Shown here one piece after another: positions 7,681 to 16,535 of a stretch of 64,000 bases of DNA (its first letter is position 1; every line of letters starts with the position of its first letter). The position numbers and the translations under genes are program-made. This DNA comes from a virus. The notes below the pieces were generated by a model. The model had not been told where the DNA came from and did not search any database. It saw only the letters and a list, made by a program, of their open reading frames with translations. The stretch is from IMG/VR virus record IMGVR_UViG_3300005366_000001, positions 1 through 64,000 of that record; one strand, 5' to 3'.

Positions 7681-7825
7681 TATGCCTGTTTCTTGTGTTG
7701 GCTGTGGCGGAAAAAAGAAACGAACAGCGCTATTTTGCAAAAAGTGTCGATTTGGCTATTTAGCGGCACGGCGCGCAGAAGCCGAATTGGACGATATGTT
7801 TATGAGTGCAGTTGAACGCGATTAA
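7681..7825 (+). CDS. mini zinc-ribbon protein
   Basis: This 47-residue protein has CVGC (residues 5-8) and CKKC (residues 19-22), a compact zinc ribbon, followed by an amphipathic helix ending AELDDMFM. The start is ATG 7681 after GGGG; the frame extends upstream without a better start. It is divergent from the endonuclease VII gene. The function is unknown. Confidence 0.55.
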
Positions 7826-7873
7826 CGCTTTTCTCTTTCACCAAAGCAGAGTAATGCCTTATAGTGCGAGAGC

Positions 7874-9922
7874 ATGAGCCTTCCCCTAACCTTCGTTAAG
7901 GCAATTTTAGTTTCACTTGCGGTTGTGTTCTTTGTTGTTGCTCCGCGAGTTACGCTATCGCCTTTTGGAAGCACCTATTACGTCTCACCGCAAGGCAGCG
8001 ATACTAACGACGGCTCTTTTGAGCAGCCGTGGAAGACATTGAATAAAGCCTGTGCGGCCGTCGCTTCAGGATCTACAATCATCATGCGTGGCGGTTCATA
8101 TCCAGATAACTACTGTCACGGCACAACCCCCAACATCATACTAAAGGCATCAACCGGGGAGATACCTGTTATTACCGGAAATCCTACCTATGGCATGTTT
8201 TTGAATTTGAGTTCTGGCTGGATAGTGGATGGGATAACGATCTCTGACACGGCCGTGTCAACTTCAGTTCAGGTAAGTATTCAAGGAGCGGGAACGATAT
8301 TGAGAAATTCTCGCCTGAAGAACAACGCAGGTGACACGATGGTCCGCGTACTCAGCTCGAGCTCGATCACGATTGAGAACTGTGTTTTTGATACCACCGG
8401 CGGCGATCTCGTGCCCACTGATACGACTTCAGGATTTGGCGCGGGAGATCATATTTACGTCTTAGGATCGCATCACGTACTCATCCAGGGAAATCAATTC
8501 TCGCGCGCCGGCCACGCCGCAATGGACATTATAAACTCTGGCAGTGGCACGAGTGATCCGGCTTTTGTCGCTAGTCACGACATCGTGATTCGCCGTAATC
8601 GAATTGAACAGCATTGGGGTGGCGGAATCTATATTTCTCGAGGCTCTTATCGCACACTGGTCGAAGAGAATGAGATCTACTACGCTGGTGAAGGTGTGAC
8701 ATCCTATCCCAAGACTGGGCTGCAAATTGCCGGCGAGTCAGGCATCTGGCGTCGCAACATCATTGGCTGGCCTAGTGTTTCACCAATGGCGAATACGGGA
8801 ATAACCGTTGCAGGTTACTACTACGGCGGAATCATTCAGAACGTCAGACTGAATCGCGTATACAACAACGTGGTCTATAAAGCAGGCTGGATGCCTTTCA
8901 TTTTGATTCAGAAGGATGATTCAGCAGCAACCCAAAACAAGTTCGCCAACAACGTCTTCTACTACTCTCGGCTCGCTGGAATAAAGAATCCGTATTGGCC
9001 AGACGGGTCAACCTATCTCGGCTTCGACACCTATCATGCCAATGTGCAGTGGACCGACTTCCCACATGAGAACTACTTCCTTGGCAACGACATCCTGCAT
9101 GCAGACGCGAGTGGGGATAAGCCTGACAACCCACGCATTATCTATCACCAGTCTCGAGAGGTTGCCGATCTTGCTTATTCCCTTACACAAGCCGAGCAGC
9201 AATTCCCTGGATTCTTTGTGAGCAACCGCGCAGTCAACCCACAATTTGTCAACGCCGATGCAAGGGACTTCCGCTTAGCTAGTGGCTCGCCAATGATTGA
9301 CTCTGGAGTATCGCTTGCACGCACAACGGGAGCTGGAAATAGTAACGTCATTCCGATGGATGATCCGTACTGGTTTTCTGATGGATTTGGCGTAATCACG
9401 GGAGACGTGATTCGCATTGGAACTGCAACAGCAACGATTACAAACGTAGACTTAGCAGGAAAGAAATTGACGGTTGATCATGCTGTGACGTTTGAATCAG
9501 GAGCGGCGGTTAATTTGGATTATCGGGGGGCAGGACTGGACGTGGGCGCGATTGAGAGCGGAGGCGGAACTACAAGTCCAAGCCCAACACCAACACCGTC
9601 TGCAAGTCCGACGCCCTCGCCGATTCCGAGTCCGTCTCCTACTCCTGTACCTACTCCAACACCCTGTACAATGACAGTTGATAATCCAGTTGTGCCTCAG
9701 TGGGGTAACGGAAAATTAGTAGTAACGTTTGCTGGTATAACTCAACCGGGAAATGTGAGCGCGAGTGCGACCTCAGGACAGGTCACGGTGAGTCCGAGCT
9801 CTAGATTAGTGAGTGGAACATCAATGATCGCAGAGTTTCTACTCCAAGCAAAAAAGAAATCCAGCAGTGTTATAGTTACCGGACCATGTGGATCTAAAAC
9901 TGTGATGGTGAATGTTCAGTGA
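7874..9922 (+). CDS. beta-helix receptor-binding or surface protein (DUF1565-like)
   Basis: This 682-residue protein has a hydrophobic N-terminal segment (residues 7-25), a DUF1565-like entry motif YYVSPQGSDTNDGS, then a right-handed parallel beta-helix to about residue 470 (repeated G/N-rich turns such as ITIENCVFD, IVIRRNRIE). It ends its helix domain with a GAIESG motif typical of these proteins. A PTPSPS-type linker (about residues 565-600) leads to a C-terminal beta-sandwich with two Cys. Such proteins act as tail spikes or as host-like surface polysaccharide-binding proteins. The signal-like start is odd for a virion protein. The location next to fibre genes favours receptor recognition. 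Confidence 0.7.
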   Translation: MSLPLTFVKAILVSLAVVFFVVAPRVTLSPFGSTYYVSPQGSDTNDGSFEQPWKTLNKACAAVASGSTIIMRGGSYPDNYCHGTTPNIILKASTGEIPVITGNPTYGMFLNLSSGWIVDGITISDTAVSTSVQVSIQGAGTILRNSRLKNNAGDTMVRVLSSSSITIENCVFDTTGGDLVPTDTTSGFGAGDHIYVLGSHHVLIQGNQFSRAGHAAMDIINSGSGTSDPAFVASHDIVIRRNRIEQHWGGGIYISRGSYRTLVEENEIYYAGEGVTSYPKTGLQIAGESGIWRRNIIGWPSVSPMANTGITVAGYYYGGIIQNVRLNRVYNNVVYKAGWMPFILIQKDDSAATQNKFANNVFYYSRLAGIKNPYWPDGSTYLGFDTYHANVQWTDFPHENYFLGNDILHADASGDKPDNPRIIYHQSREVADLAYSLTQAEQQFPGFFVSNRAVNPQFVNADARDFRLASGSPMIDSGVSLARTTGAGNSNVIPMDDPYWFSDGFGVITGDVIRIGTATATITNVDLAGKKLTVDHAVTFESGAAVNLDYRGAGLDVGAIESGGGTTSPSPTPTPSASPTPSPIPSPSPTPVPTPTPCTMTVDNPVVPQWGNGKLVVTFAGITQPGNVSASATSGQVTVSPSSRLVSGTSMIAEFLLQAKKKSSSVIVTGPCGSKTVMVNVQ

Positions 9923-10107
9923 ACGTTGAGTTTGAAATTAACCGACTCAGTCGTCAAGTTGAAAGCCTTAAACGTGAACTGAGGCAAAAGAGCAAGCTTT
10001 GGGACACAGTCTGCTCTGCACCTTGGCAAAGGTTTTTGTGGTTCCTGCAAGGGTTTAGATTGTGGCGTGTTGGTCGGTGGTATGGGAAGACAGACGGTTT
10101 GAAGTGA
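9919..10107 (+). CDS. small coiled-coil protein
   Basis: This 62-residue protein starts at GTG 9919, overlapping the beta-helix stop. The N-terminal heptads (INRLSRQVESLKRELRQK) are followed by a Trp-rich basic tail. It may be a chaperone or assembly factor for the adjacent fibre protein, inferred from coupling only. Confidence 0.55.
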   Translation: MNVEFEINRLSRQVESLKRELRQKSKLWDTVCSAPWQRFLWFLQGFRLWRVGRWYGKTDGLK

Positions 10108-10114
10108 GGTAGTT

Positions 10115-10537
10115 ATGCCAATTACAAGCAACGAAGATTTTGTGCTGACCTACGACGCTGACTCTCAAGTTGCATCGACACGTGTGTTCTCTCATGACGC
10201 ACCAACCCAACTAGAATTCGGTGGACAATGTCTGATTATTGAGATTGTCCGCGGTGTGTTGGCTGACGGCATCTCGGCAGACGATTGGAATAACACTGGG
10301 GAAGGATTCAGGTTCGCAGACCAAGCCGCTTGGGATGAATGGTTTTTAGGTATACGCAACGCCGCTCAGGAGCGGGCCGCACTGAACGTCGCATCGCACG
10401 TAAACGAATTAACCGAAGCACAGTTGGGCCAAGCGGCAAATCTGGCCGCAAACTTCTGCGAGCGTGGCTATGTAGGTGTCATGGCGGGAACGCAGCAAGC
10501 CGATAAGATCACGTTTACGAGGCTAGGGGGAATCTAG
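10115..10537 (+). CDS. hypothetical structural-region protein
   Basis: This 140-residue protein starts at ATG 10115 after GAGGTAGTT. Mixed beta strands are followed by a helical Ala-rich C-terminal half. It is surrounded by fibre and baseplate-type proteins, so a virion role is likely, but no family is recognised. Confidence 0.55.
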   Translation: MPITSNEDFVLTYDADSQVASTRVFSHDAPTQLEFGGQCLIIEIVRGVLADGISADDWNNTGEGFRFADQAAWDEWFLGIRNAAQERAALNVASHVNELTEAQLGQAANLAANFCERGYVGVMAGTQQADKITFTRLGGI

Positions 10538-10539
10538 CC

Positions 10540-11181
10540 ATTGCTTCTCTGCTCTATTTAAGGAATTCCCAACTCCACGGTATAAGCGGGACCGGAGACG
10601 GAATTCTTTATGACATGCTGAAGGACGCGCCCGGATCTTCAGCCGATACGGTAGTGACCAATACGGTAGCAAGCGGCACTGAGATTCAGGCGACAAAAAC
10701 TGCCGGTGGATCGTCGGTAGCTTGGATTAGCGGTCGCGTTCCTGCCGGCGGCTTCACGCTCACGGCGGTGGACATTTCGCTATGGCAAGTCGAGTCAAAC
10801 ATGAACGCCAACATCGGAGGGCGGTTTAGATTATTCAAACGCACGGCGGCCGGGACAATTACAGAGTTGGGCGGGGGGCCGTTTGACGATGGAGCCGAAA
10901 TGGGAACCTCCAACACGGAGGACACATGGACTGGCAATCCTACCGATACAGCATTCTCCGAAGATGATCGGATTATCCTTCGTTACTATCTAACTAACAT
11001 TCTAACTATGGGCGGGAGCTTTACAGGAACCATGACTTTCAATGCTGCCGCAGGGGCAACTGGCGATTCGTTTCTCAACCTTGCGGAAACCGTAGCGTTC
11101 AAATCCGATGGAGGCCTGTTTCCTTTCTTCCAAGATAATTCGCTTACAGGGGGACTGCAATCGGGCGGATTTGGAGATTAA
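10540..11181 (+). CDS. beta-rich tail/fibre protein, probable ATT start
   Basis: The frame has an ATG at 10615, but the reading frame is open upstream to 10540, where ATT follows AGGGGG by 9 nt and gives the N-terminus ASLLYLRNSQLHGI. A YLRN-type opening is typical of a family of phage tail proteins, whereas ATG 10615 has no close ribosome site. The remainder (TASGTEIQ-like strands, SGRVPAGGFTLT, WTGNPTDTAFSEDDRI) is a beta-sandwich as in siphophage fibre or carbohydrate-binding proteins. Length is 213 residues from ATT or 188 from ATG. Confidence 0.65.
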   Translation: MASLLYLRNSQLHGISGTGDGILYDMLKDAPGSSADTVVTNTVASGTEIQATKTAGGSSVAWISGRVPAGGFTLTAVDISLWQVESNMNANIGGRFRLFKRTAAGTITELGGGPFDDGAEMGTSNTEDTWTGNPTDTAFSEDDRIILRYYLTNILTMGGSFTGTMTFNAAAGATGDSFLNLAETVAFKSDGGLFPFFQDNSLTGGLQSGGFGD

Positions 11182-11187
11182 AAACTC

Positions 11188-12141
11188 GTGTTAGTAGATT
11201 ATAAGCGCGGTACGACTTCAATCATCCTGCGGGTCAAGATTCGCGATAGTACGGTATCCACTGGCGCCGGAAAAACAGGTCTGACAAGCTCGTCCTCTGG
11301 TTTGATCATTTCAACGATAGCGAACAACGAAGCGACACCGACTGTCTACGCACAAGCCTCGTCAAACGTTGAGACGATTACAACGTTGGGTACTTATGCG
11401 GCCCCGACTGCTAGTAAGTGTCGTTTCAAAGAAGTTGACGCGACCAATCACAAAGGCATCTACGAAATCCAGATTGCCGATGCGCGGTTCGCCGTTTCAA
11501 ACGCCCGCACCTTGCTTGTTTCGATTTCTGGCGTCACAGGCATGGCAGAGACAGACTTTCTCATTCCCCTTCGTGACGTTGATCCTTATGATGCGGTGCG
11601 CTTCGGCCTCACGGCATTACCTAATGCGGCGGCAGAAGCATCAGGCGGTTTGTACACGAGGGGCACAGGAGCCGGACAAATTAATCAGCCCGCAAATGGA
11701 ATGGTTGATACAAACGTTGTTCGTAATGCCGGGACCGCGATTACTGCGGCTTCAGGTGTCCAGGAAGTGAAGGTAGCGAGCATCGCCGCAAACGCTATTA
11801 CAGACGCAGCGGTGTCAACGGACATGGACAGTTACATAGCAAAGGTGTGGGTTACTAAACAGGGAACCACGCAAGATGAATACTCAGTTACGTTTTATAA
11901 GAACGGGACACCGATAGAATCAGGTATTACCAGCCCGCTCATTGATTACGTCAAAAAGATGACGGACGGCACAATCCTCGTGAACGACGCAACGTTAACC
12001 GAACAGAGCAATGGTGATTACTATTACGTGGAATCCACAAATAAGTTAGTTGCGGGTAAGGCTTACATGTCGCGAGTGACAGCGACTATTGATGGATCAA
12101 CTCGGGTAATGAAGCAGAACGTTAGCAGAGACTCTACTTAA
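11188..12141 (+). CDS. tail/baseplate structural protein
   Basis: This 317-residue protein starts at GTG 11188, 11 nt after GGAG. The N-terminal domain with LRVKIRDS, KTGLTSSSSGLIIS and YEIQIADARFA motifs belongs to a common phage baseplate/fibre head type, resembling BppU-like N-domains. A collagen-poor linker and a C-terminal beta domain (VWVTKQGTTQDEYSVTFYKN) follow. It is the last gene before a terminator. Confidence 0.65.
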   Translation: MLVDYKRGTTSIILRVKIRDSTVSTGAGKTGLTSSSSGLIISTIANNEATPTVYAQASSNVETITTLGTYAAPTASKCRFKEVDATNHKGIYEIQIADARFAVSNARTLLVSISGVTGMAETDFLIPLRDVDPYDAVRFGLTALPNAAAEASGGLYTRGTGAGQINQPANGMVDTNVVRNAGTAITAASGVQEVKVASIAANAITDAAVSTDMDSYIAKVWVTKQGTTQDEYSVTFYKNGTPIESGITSPLIDYVKKMTDGTILVNDATLTEQSNGDYYYVESTNKLVAGKAYMSRVTATIDGSTRVMKQNVSRDST

Positions 12142-12169
12142 GGAATTGTTTTAAGGCGCCACCGAAAGA

Positions 12170-12197
12170 GGGTCGGGGTAAGTGACCCGGCCTTTTT
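12170..12197 (+). terminator. rho-independent terminator
   Basis: GGGTC (12170-12174) pairs with GACCC (12184-12188), followed by GGCC and TTTTT (12193-12197). It separates the 11188 gene from the repeat-fibre gene at 12212. Confidence 0.7.
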
Positions 12198-12211
12198 AAT
12201 TAGCACTATCC

Positions 12212-14317
12212 ATGACATTCCCTACCACTTCAGTCGTATACAACTTCAACGGAGCAGATACAGGCCCGCCTATGCCTAATTGGGCAACGGTTAATGATCT
12301 CTTCGGTTCTGTCAGTCGTGGATTCAAGATTGTCAGCAATCAGGCTGAAAACAGTGCTAACTCAGTCAATTGCGATTACTACAGTTTGTCAACATTTGGA
12401 CCAGACGTTGAAGTCTACGCAACGATGGTAGCCCGAGGGTCAGGGGTAGACTCGAGCGGCGTAAGTTTTTTGAGCGATCCCGCCGGCACTCCACAAGGGT
12501 ACACCGTTCTCAGTACAGGCAGCGTTATAAGGGTTTATCGGGTAGACGGTGACTCAAATCATTCACAGTTAGGTGCCGATATCTCCCAAGCGTTCACCGC
12601 TGGAGACTCGATAGGGTTCGTGCGCAATTCTGCCACGGGAGCGATTGATGTCTATTACAAAGTAGGGGCAGGGGCGTGGACGTTTCTCGACAGCCGTACA
12701 GATTTTACCTACACGTCCACCGGGCGGCTGTGCTTGTGGGCTGATGGCGGATCCATAGGTTCGGCCAAGTTTGATGATTTCGGCGGCGGTACGCTTAGCA
12801 CAGCAACAGCGGCTGGGCCTGCTTTATTCCGTGGACGCAATACTCCGTTCTTTGATGACGATCAGGTAAATAGATTTGAGTTCTGGCCAGCAGCGACCGC
12901 AGTTCAAAACTATACCATGCCGACAACGGCTGGAGCGTTCGCTCTAACAGGTAACGCGACAGGACTTAGGACGGATCGACGGCTTACGGCTGCGAGCGGA
13001 GCATTTTCAGAAACTGGCACTGCTACCAATCTCAAGCTCGGGCACAAGTTAACTGTCACCACGGGAGTTTTTAACGAAACCGGGAATAGTGCGTCTCTAT
13101 TATTTGGCCACAAGTTGAGTGCGGTTGTCGGTCCGTTTGTTGAGACAGGAAACGCGACGGGTTTATTAGCCCAACGTAAACTCAGCGCCGCCGCAGGAGC
13201 GTTCAACGAGAGCGGGATCGCCGCATCGTTATTGCGCGGATTTCGTGTGTCCGTGACTCCTGGATCTTTTGCGCTCTCAGGGAATGCCGCCTTACTTCGA
13301 CGCACCGGATTGTTACCTGCCTCTGGCGGAAGTTTTGCGCAGACAGGGCAGAGTGCCGGACTCAGGGCATCACGAACCATTGGTGCCACAGTCGGCACGT
13401 TTAACCTTACAGGAAACGCCGCCACACTAACCAAAATATCGTCTCTGACGCTTTTAGCATCAACTGGAGCGTTTAACCTTGCAGGCAATGCGGTCGCGTT
13501 TCCGGTCAATCATGTGTTAGCCGTGAACCCCGGCAGCTTTTCGCTCACAGGAAACGCTCTTAATCTGCTTTACGGAAAGAAGATCTCGGGCACGACAGGC
13601 ATCTTCTCGAACACTGGTAACTCCGCCGGTCTTACGTCTCAGCGAAGGCTAGCGGGCTCTGTGGGTGCTTTTGTGGTGATCGGTAATGCATTAGGTCTAT
13701 TAGCATCAAGGAAATTAATAGCGAACGCTGGCATATTCAGTCAGTTGGGCCAGAGCGCAAGCCTCAGAACATCGCGATTGCTCACTGTAACGACAGGCAC
13801 ATTTAATCTCACAGGTAATAGTGCCACTCTCACACAGGCGGCAGCCCGGACCATCGTTGCAAGTGTGGGTAATTTTGCTTTGGCCGGGCAGGATGCAGAC
13901 TTATTCGCGACAAGGCTGTTCGGGGGCAATACCGGATCATTTACATTAGCGGGAAACAGTGTTGCTCTTAAGTCTTCGCGAACCGTAACCGTTACCACAG
14001 GAGAGTTTCAACTCGGCGGTCAATCTGCACAATCCGGAATCAGCCGAACACTGACTGTTACATCTGGATTATTCAGCACTACGGGTCAAGATGCAGAATT
14101 TCTAAGCGCAAGACTACTCCCAGCAGCAGCGGGATTATTTACACTGACAGGTGGGCTGGTTACATTTGGCTTTAGCGGTCTTGATTTAACCGTTCAGCCC
14201 ACGGCACTCATTTCTGTGGTCGAAAAACCTACAGCCGTGCTATCTTTAATCGCGAAGCCTTCTGCAACGATTACGATTACAAATAAACCAAGTGCCACAA
14301 TCACGAAATGGCTGTAG
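12212..14317 (+). CDS. tail-fibre protein with about 19 tandem 22-residue repeats
   Basis: This 701-residue protein has an N-terminal lectin-like (concanavalin-type) beta-sandwich to about residue 200. Then come roughly 19 tandem units of about 22 residues, consensus (T/S)xGxFxLTGNAxxLxxxRxL, spanning about residues 230-660. A short Pro/Thr/Lys tail of repeated KPxA motifs ends it. The period and Gly/Thr content suit a fibrous beta-solenoid shaft. The gene begins just after a terminator with no clear Shine-Dalgarno site. It overlaps the next gene by 10 nt. Confidence 0.75.
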   Translation: MTFPTTSVVYNFNGADTGPPMPNWATVNDLFGSVSRGFKIVSNQAENSANSVNCDYYSLSTFGPDVEVYATMVARGSGVDSSGVSFLSDPAGTPQGYTVLSTGSVIRVYRVDGDSNHSQLGADISQAFTAGDSIGFVRNSATGAIDVYYKVGAGAWTFLDSRTDFTYTSTGRLCLWADGGSIGSAKFDDFGGGTLSTATAAGPALFRGRNTPFFDDDQVNRFEFWPAATAVQNYTMPTTAGAFALTGNATGLRTDRRLTAASGAFSETGTATNLKLGHKLTVTTGVFNETGNSASLLFGHKLSAVVGPFVETGNATGLLAQRKLSAAAGAFNESGIAASLLRGFRVSVTPGSFALSGNAALLRRTGLLPASGGSFAQTGQSAGLRASRTIGATVGTFNLTGNAATLTKISSLTLLASTGAFNLAGNAVAFPVNHVLAVNPGSFSLTGNALNLLYGKKISGTTGIFSNTGNSAGLTSQRRLAGSVGAFVVIGNALGLLASRKLIANAGIFSQLGQSASLRTSRLLTVTTGTFNLTGNSATLTQAAARTIVASVGNFALAGQDADLFATRLFGGNTGSFTLAGNSVALKSSRTVTVTTGEFQLGGQSAQSGISRTLTVTSGLFSTTGQDAEFLSARLLPAAAGLFTLTGGLVTFGFSGLDLTVQPTALISVVEKPTAVLSLIAKPSATITITNKPSATITKWL

Positions 14318-14667
14318 CAGATCAAGATTTGGAAATTGACCGAGGCGATGACGAGCGACTACTTGCTGTGATAACGCCATTCACTGCCGCAACGGAATTA
14401 CATTTCACTGCAAAGAAGCGACTAAACGATACGGATGCTAGCGCAGTAATCACCAAAACTTTAGGGGCTGGCATCTCAGTCACAGTACCAGGAGACGTGA
14501 ACACGCCGGCACAAGCACAGATCGCAATCAACAAGGCTGATACACAAGCGCTGCCAAATAAAGTAAGTCCGCCCGTGGTTCTGTTTTATGATTTGACGGA
14601 CGGAGCAAATCACACTTTGGCTAAAGGAAAGTTAACGATCAAGCCCGAGGTAAGGTTAGCAGGATAG
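14308..14667 (+). CDS. small baseplate/fibre-associated protein
   Basis: This 119-residue protein overlaps the fibre gene. It is a compact beta protein (LHFTAKKRLNDTDASAVI, VVLFYDLTDGANHTLAKG) resembling the N-terminal domain of upper-baseplate proteins of siphophages. It probably links fibres to the tail; the specific family is not certain. Confidence 0.6.
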   Translation: MAVADQDLEIDRGDDERLLAVITPFTAATELHFTAKKRLNDTDASAVITKTLGAGISVTVPGDVNTPAQAQIAINKADTQALPNKVSPPVVLFYDLTDGANHTLAKGKLTIKPEVRLAG

Positions 14668-14677
14668 GAGATAAAAC

Positions 14678-15091
14678 ATGGCGAGCTTTCAAAAGTTCAA
14701 CCAGTTCGCAGAAGACGTCTATGAAAAGGTCCATAACATGGGAGCAGACCAATTCACGATCGCTCTGACGAACACAGCCCCGGTCGCCGCTAATTCCGTG
14801 ATCGCGGACATCACTGAAATCTCCTATACAAACGTGTCCAGCCGAAATGTAACTACGTCCTCATCCGTGCAAACATCCGGAATTTATAAGCTAATTCTTG
14901 CCGATCTCGTGTTGACTGCCTCAGGCTCAGTTGGCCCATTCCGTTACGCCGTTCTATTCAACAACACGCCAACATCGCCGCTTGATCCGTTAGTAGGATT
15001 TTACGATTACGGATCGTCAATCAGCCTGAACACAGGAGAAACCTTCACCGTTGACTTCGACGGATCTGCCGGAGCAATTACACATCAGTAG
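14678..15091 (+). CDS. conserved siphophage structural protein
   Basis: This 137-residue protein has the pattern FxxFxEDVxEKxHNMGxDxFxIALTNTAP, found in a widespread phage virion protein usually encoded next to fibre genes. The remainder is a beta-sandwich ending in a Gly/Asp strand. The precise role in the particle is not established. GGAG lies 7 nt before the ATG. Confidence 0.7.
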   Translation: MASFQKFNQFAEDVYEKVHNMGADQFTIALTNTAPVAANSVIADITEISYTNVSSRNVTTSSSVQTSGIYKLILADLVLTASGSVGPFRYAVLFNNTPTSPLDPLVGFYDYGSSISLNTGETFTVDFDGSAGAITHQ

Positions 15092-15100
15092 GAGTCGCTA

Positions 15101-15460
15101 ATGAGCAGAATCAGAGACATCAAAGAAATCAAAGACGAACTCGAAGCCGCACGCACCGACTATCAAGGCAAAGCGAATACCCTGCCCGCCTCAGAACTGC
15201 GCCCGCTCACTGATAAGATCAAAGAGTTACAGGCTGAACTAGCGGCTTGGATATCAGATGGTGCATTGGCTTGCACTGTGTGCGAGATCTCCCCTCACGG
15301 TATGGAGCAGCAAGTCGCGATTAAAGGTCAGGCAATGCCTATTTACGAAGTCGGCTGCCTTGTGTGTCCTGATCGGCGTGCACAGGGATTCACTCCAGAG
15401 GGCGCAGTTAAAGCATGGAATGAAGAGAAGTTCCTGCCGCCAAAGAAAGAGGTCGCGTGA
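15101..15460 (+). CDS. Lar-like zinc-ribbon protein
   Basis: This 119-residue protein has an N-terminal helical pair (to about residue 50) followed by CTVC (about residue 59) and CLVCPDRRAQGFTPEGAVKAWN. The two-knuckle ribbon with a terminal AVKAWN motif is characteristic of Lar/restriction-alleviation-like phage proteins. Known Lar relieves type I restriction, but many relatives are uncharacterised. AGGAG precedes the start. Confidence 0.65.
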   Translation: MSRIRDIKEIKDELEAARTDYQGKANTLPASELRPLTDKIKELQAELAAWISDGALACTVCEISPHGMEQQVAIKGQAMPIYEVGCLVCPDRRAQGFTPEGAVKAWNEEKFLPPKKEVA

Positions 15461-15585
15461 TGGATAGCTCCAAACTTTATGACGCCATTTTTATCTCATT
15501 ATTCCTACTTGGTGCGGGGGTTTGTTTGAAGGTGATTTACGGCGGCGTAAAGCTCTACTACAAACCAGAAGATTCGCGTAGGTAA
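15460..15585 (+). CDS. single-span membrane mini-protein
   Basis: This 41-residue protein is coupled to the previous stop (TGATG). Residues 9-29 are hydrophobic, followed by a basic, Tyr-rich tail. It may be part of a small membrane-protein set with the next gene, but the function is unknown. Confidence 0.5.
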   Translation: MDSSKLYDAIFISLFLLGAGVCLKVIYGGVKLYYKPEDSRR

Positions 15586-15591
15586 AGAAAA

Positions 15592-15759
15592 ATGATTTCA
15601 ACTCCCTTTTTAGTCTGTCTTATAGGTGCTTTGCTCTGGTTGATCTTCACTAAGTGGCAGAAGATCGCGGATGCCTGGGTAGCAGAGTTTGGTAAGTGCA
15701 TGTTTGTAGTTGGTCTATTTTGGACTGTAGCGCCTTATGCTGGGAAGGTGGCGTGGTGA
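15592..15759 (+). CDS. two-span membrane mini-protein
   Basis: This 55-residue protein has two hydrophobic stretches (residues 4-19 and 37-52) joined by a Lys/Glu loop (FTKWQKIADAW), a holin-like hairpin topology. It overlaps the next gene by GTGA. A holin role would need a partner endolysin, and none is seen nearby. Confidence 0.55.
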   Translation: MISTPFLVCLIGALLWLIFTKWQKIADAWVAEFGKCMFVVGLFWTVAPYAGKVAW

Positions 15760-16151
15760 GGATAACGTGGGGCGGAACGCGAACAGTGCTGCTGACGAAG
15801 CGTTATGCTTTGAAGGTGCCTCGGTTTTATCCGTGGTCGTGGATACTGTTCAAACTAGGATTTCACTGTAATCGGCATGAGCGTAAGCACTCACAATCGG
15901 GTCATCCAAAACTCTGTCCTGTGCTGTTCGCGGATCGCTTCGGCTTACTGGTAGTCATGCCGCGATGCACGCCGATTGTGCCGATGGAGCCGTGGAAAGA
16001 CACAGCGTCGCGGGCAATGTGTCCGGTTGAGTACGCATACTGGCAATCACAAGGGCTTCCGTTTGATAACTATCACTTCAACTTCGGACGGCTTAACGGG
16101 CACTTGGTAGCTCTTGACTACGGAACCGACTACCGGATGGAGTTGTGTTAA
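15756..16151 (+). CDS. minimal kinase-like fold protein
   Basis: This 131-residue protein starts at GTG 15756 inside the previous stop. The motifs resemble a stripped protein-kinase or phosphotransferase fold: YALKVPRF (like the VAIK lysine strand), GLLVVMPRC (like a hinge), NFGRLNGHLVALDYG (an N...DYG pair where kinases have N...DFG). The HRD loop is not evident and the length is half of a normal kinase. It is conserved-looking, possibly an inactive or minimal kinase. This is motif-level inference. Confidence 0.55.
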   Translation: MRITWGGTRTVLLTKRYALKVPRFYPWSWILFKLGFHCNRHERKHSQSGHPKLCPVLFADRFGLLVVMPRCTPIVPMEPWKDTASRAMCPVEYAYWQSQGLPFDNYHFNFGRLNGHLVALDYGTDYRMELC

Positions 16152-16238
16152 ATGAGCACGGGCGAAGGGATATTGATAGCGATTGGCGTTAGTTTTCTAG
16201 TGGGTTTATCGCTGGGGCTGATACTGGCCTTGAAGTAA
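16152..16238 (+). CDS. 28-residue membrane peptide
   Basis: The frame encodes one hydrophobic helix (residues 7-27) after MSTGEG. It is packed exactly between the upstream stop and the ATG at 16239 with no spare bases. The tight packing is the main support. Confidence 0.4.
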   Translation: MSTGEGILIAIGVSFLVGLSLGLILALK

Positions 16239-16535
16239 ATGCGCACAATCCGTACATCTGAAGGCCGTGTTTACTTGCTGTGGTGCGAAGGCAGCACCTT
16301 GTTCAAGATAGGGTTTACACGCGGCGGCGTTGACGACCGTGCGCGCCAAATCCAAACATCATGCCCACTGCCTATTAGAATCCAAGGAGAGTTGGCGGGC
16401 TCCACAAGAGACGAGGATCTGCTACACAAGGAATGCCGCCCTTATCGTACCGTGGGAGAGTGGTTCAATCTTCCCGAAGCGGTTGTCTGGAAGCTGTTGG
16501 TATGGTTTGGAAGGGGAACAACTTGTCAAAGTTGA
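16239..16535 (+). CDS. T5orf172/GIY-YIG-like domain protein
   Basis: This 98-residue protein shows VYLLWCEGSTLFKIGFTRGG, then DRARQIQTSCPLPI and a terminal RTVGEWFNL. This matches the T5orf172/Mug113 branch of GIY-YIG folds (VYLL...KIG... pair, R at the helix, then E and WF). These proteins are suspected nucleases or DNA-binding adaptors. It overlaps the small terminase start. Confidence 0.65.
   Translation: MRTIRTSEGRVYLLWCEGSTLFKIGFTRGGVDDRARQIQTSCPLPIRIQGELAGSTRDEDLLHKECRPYRTVGEWFNLPEAVVWKLLVWFGRGTTCQS

Noticed and set aside
7579-7740. N-terminal extension of the endonuclease VII frame
   Set aside because: AGGAG points to ATG 7578, and the extension would overlap the inverted repeat and the divergent gene.
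12910-13509. 199-codon leftward frame antisense to the repeat fibre
   Set aside because: It is a by-product of the repetitive coding strand; it has no start signal and only repeats of the antisense of the 22-residue unit.
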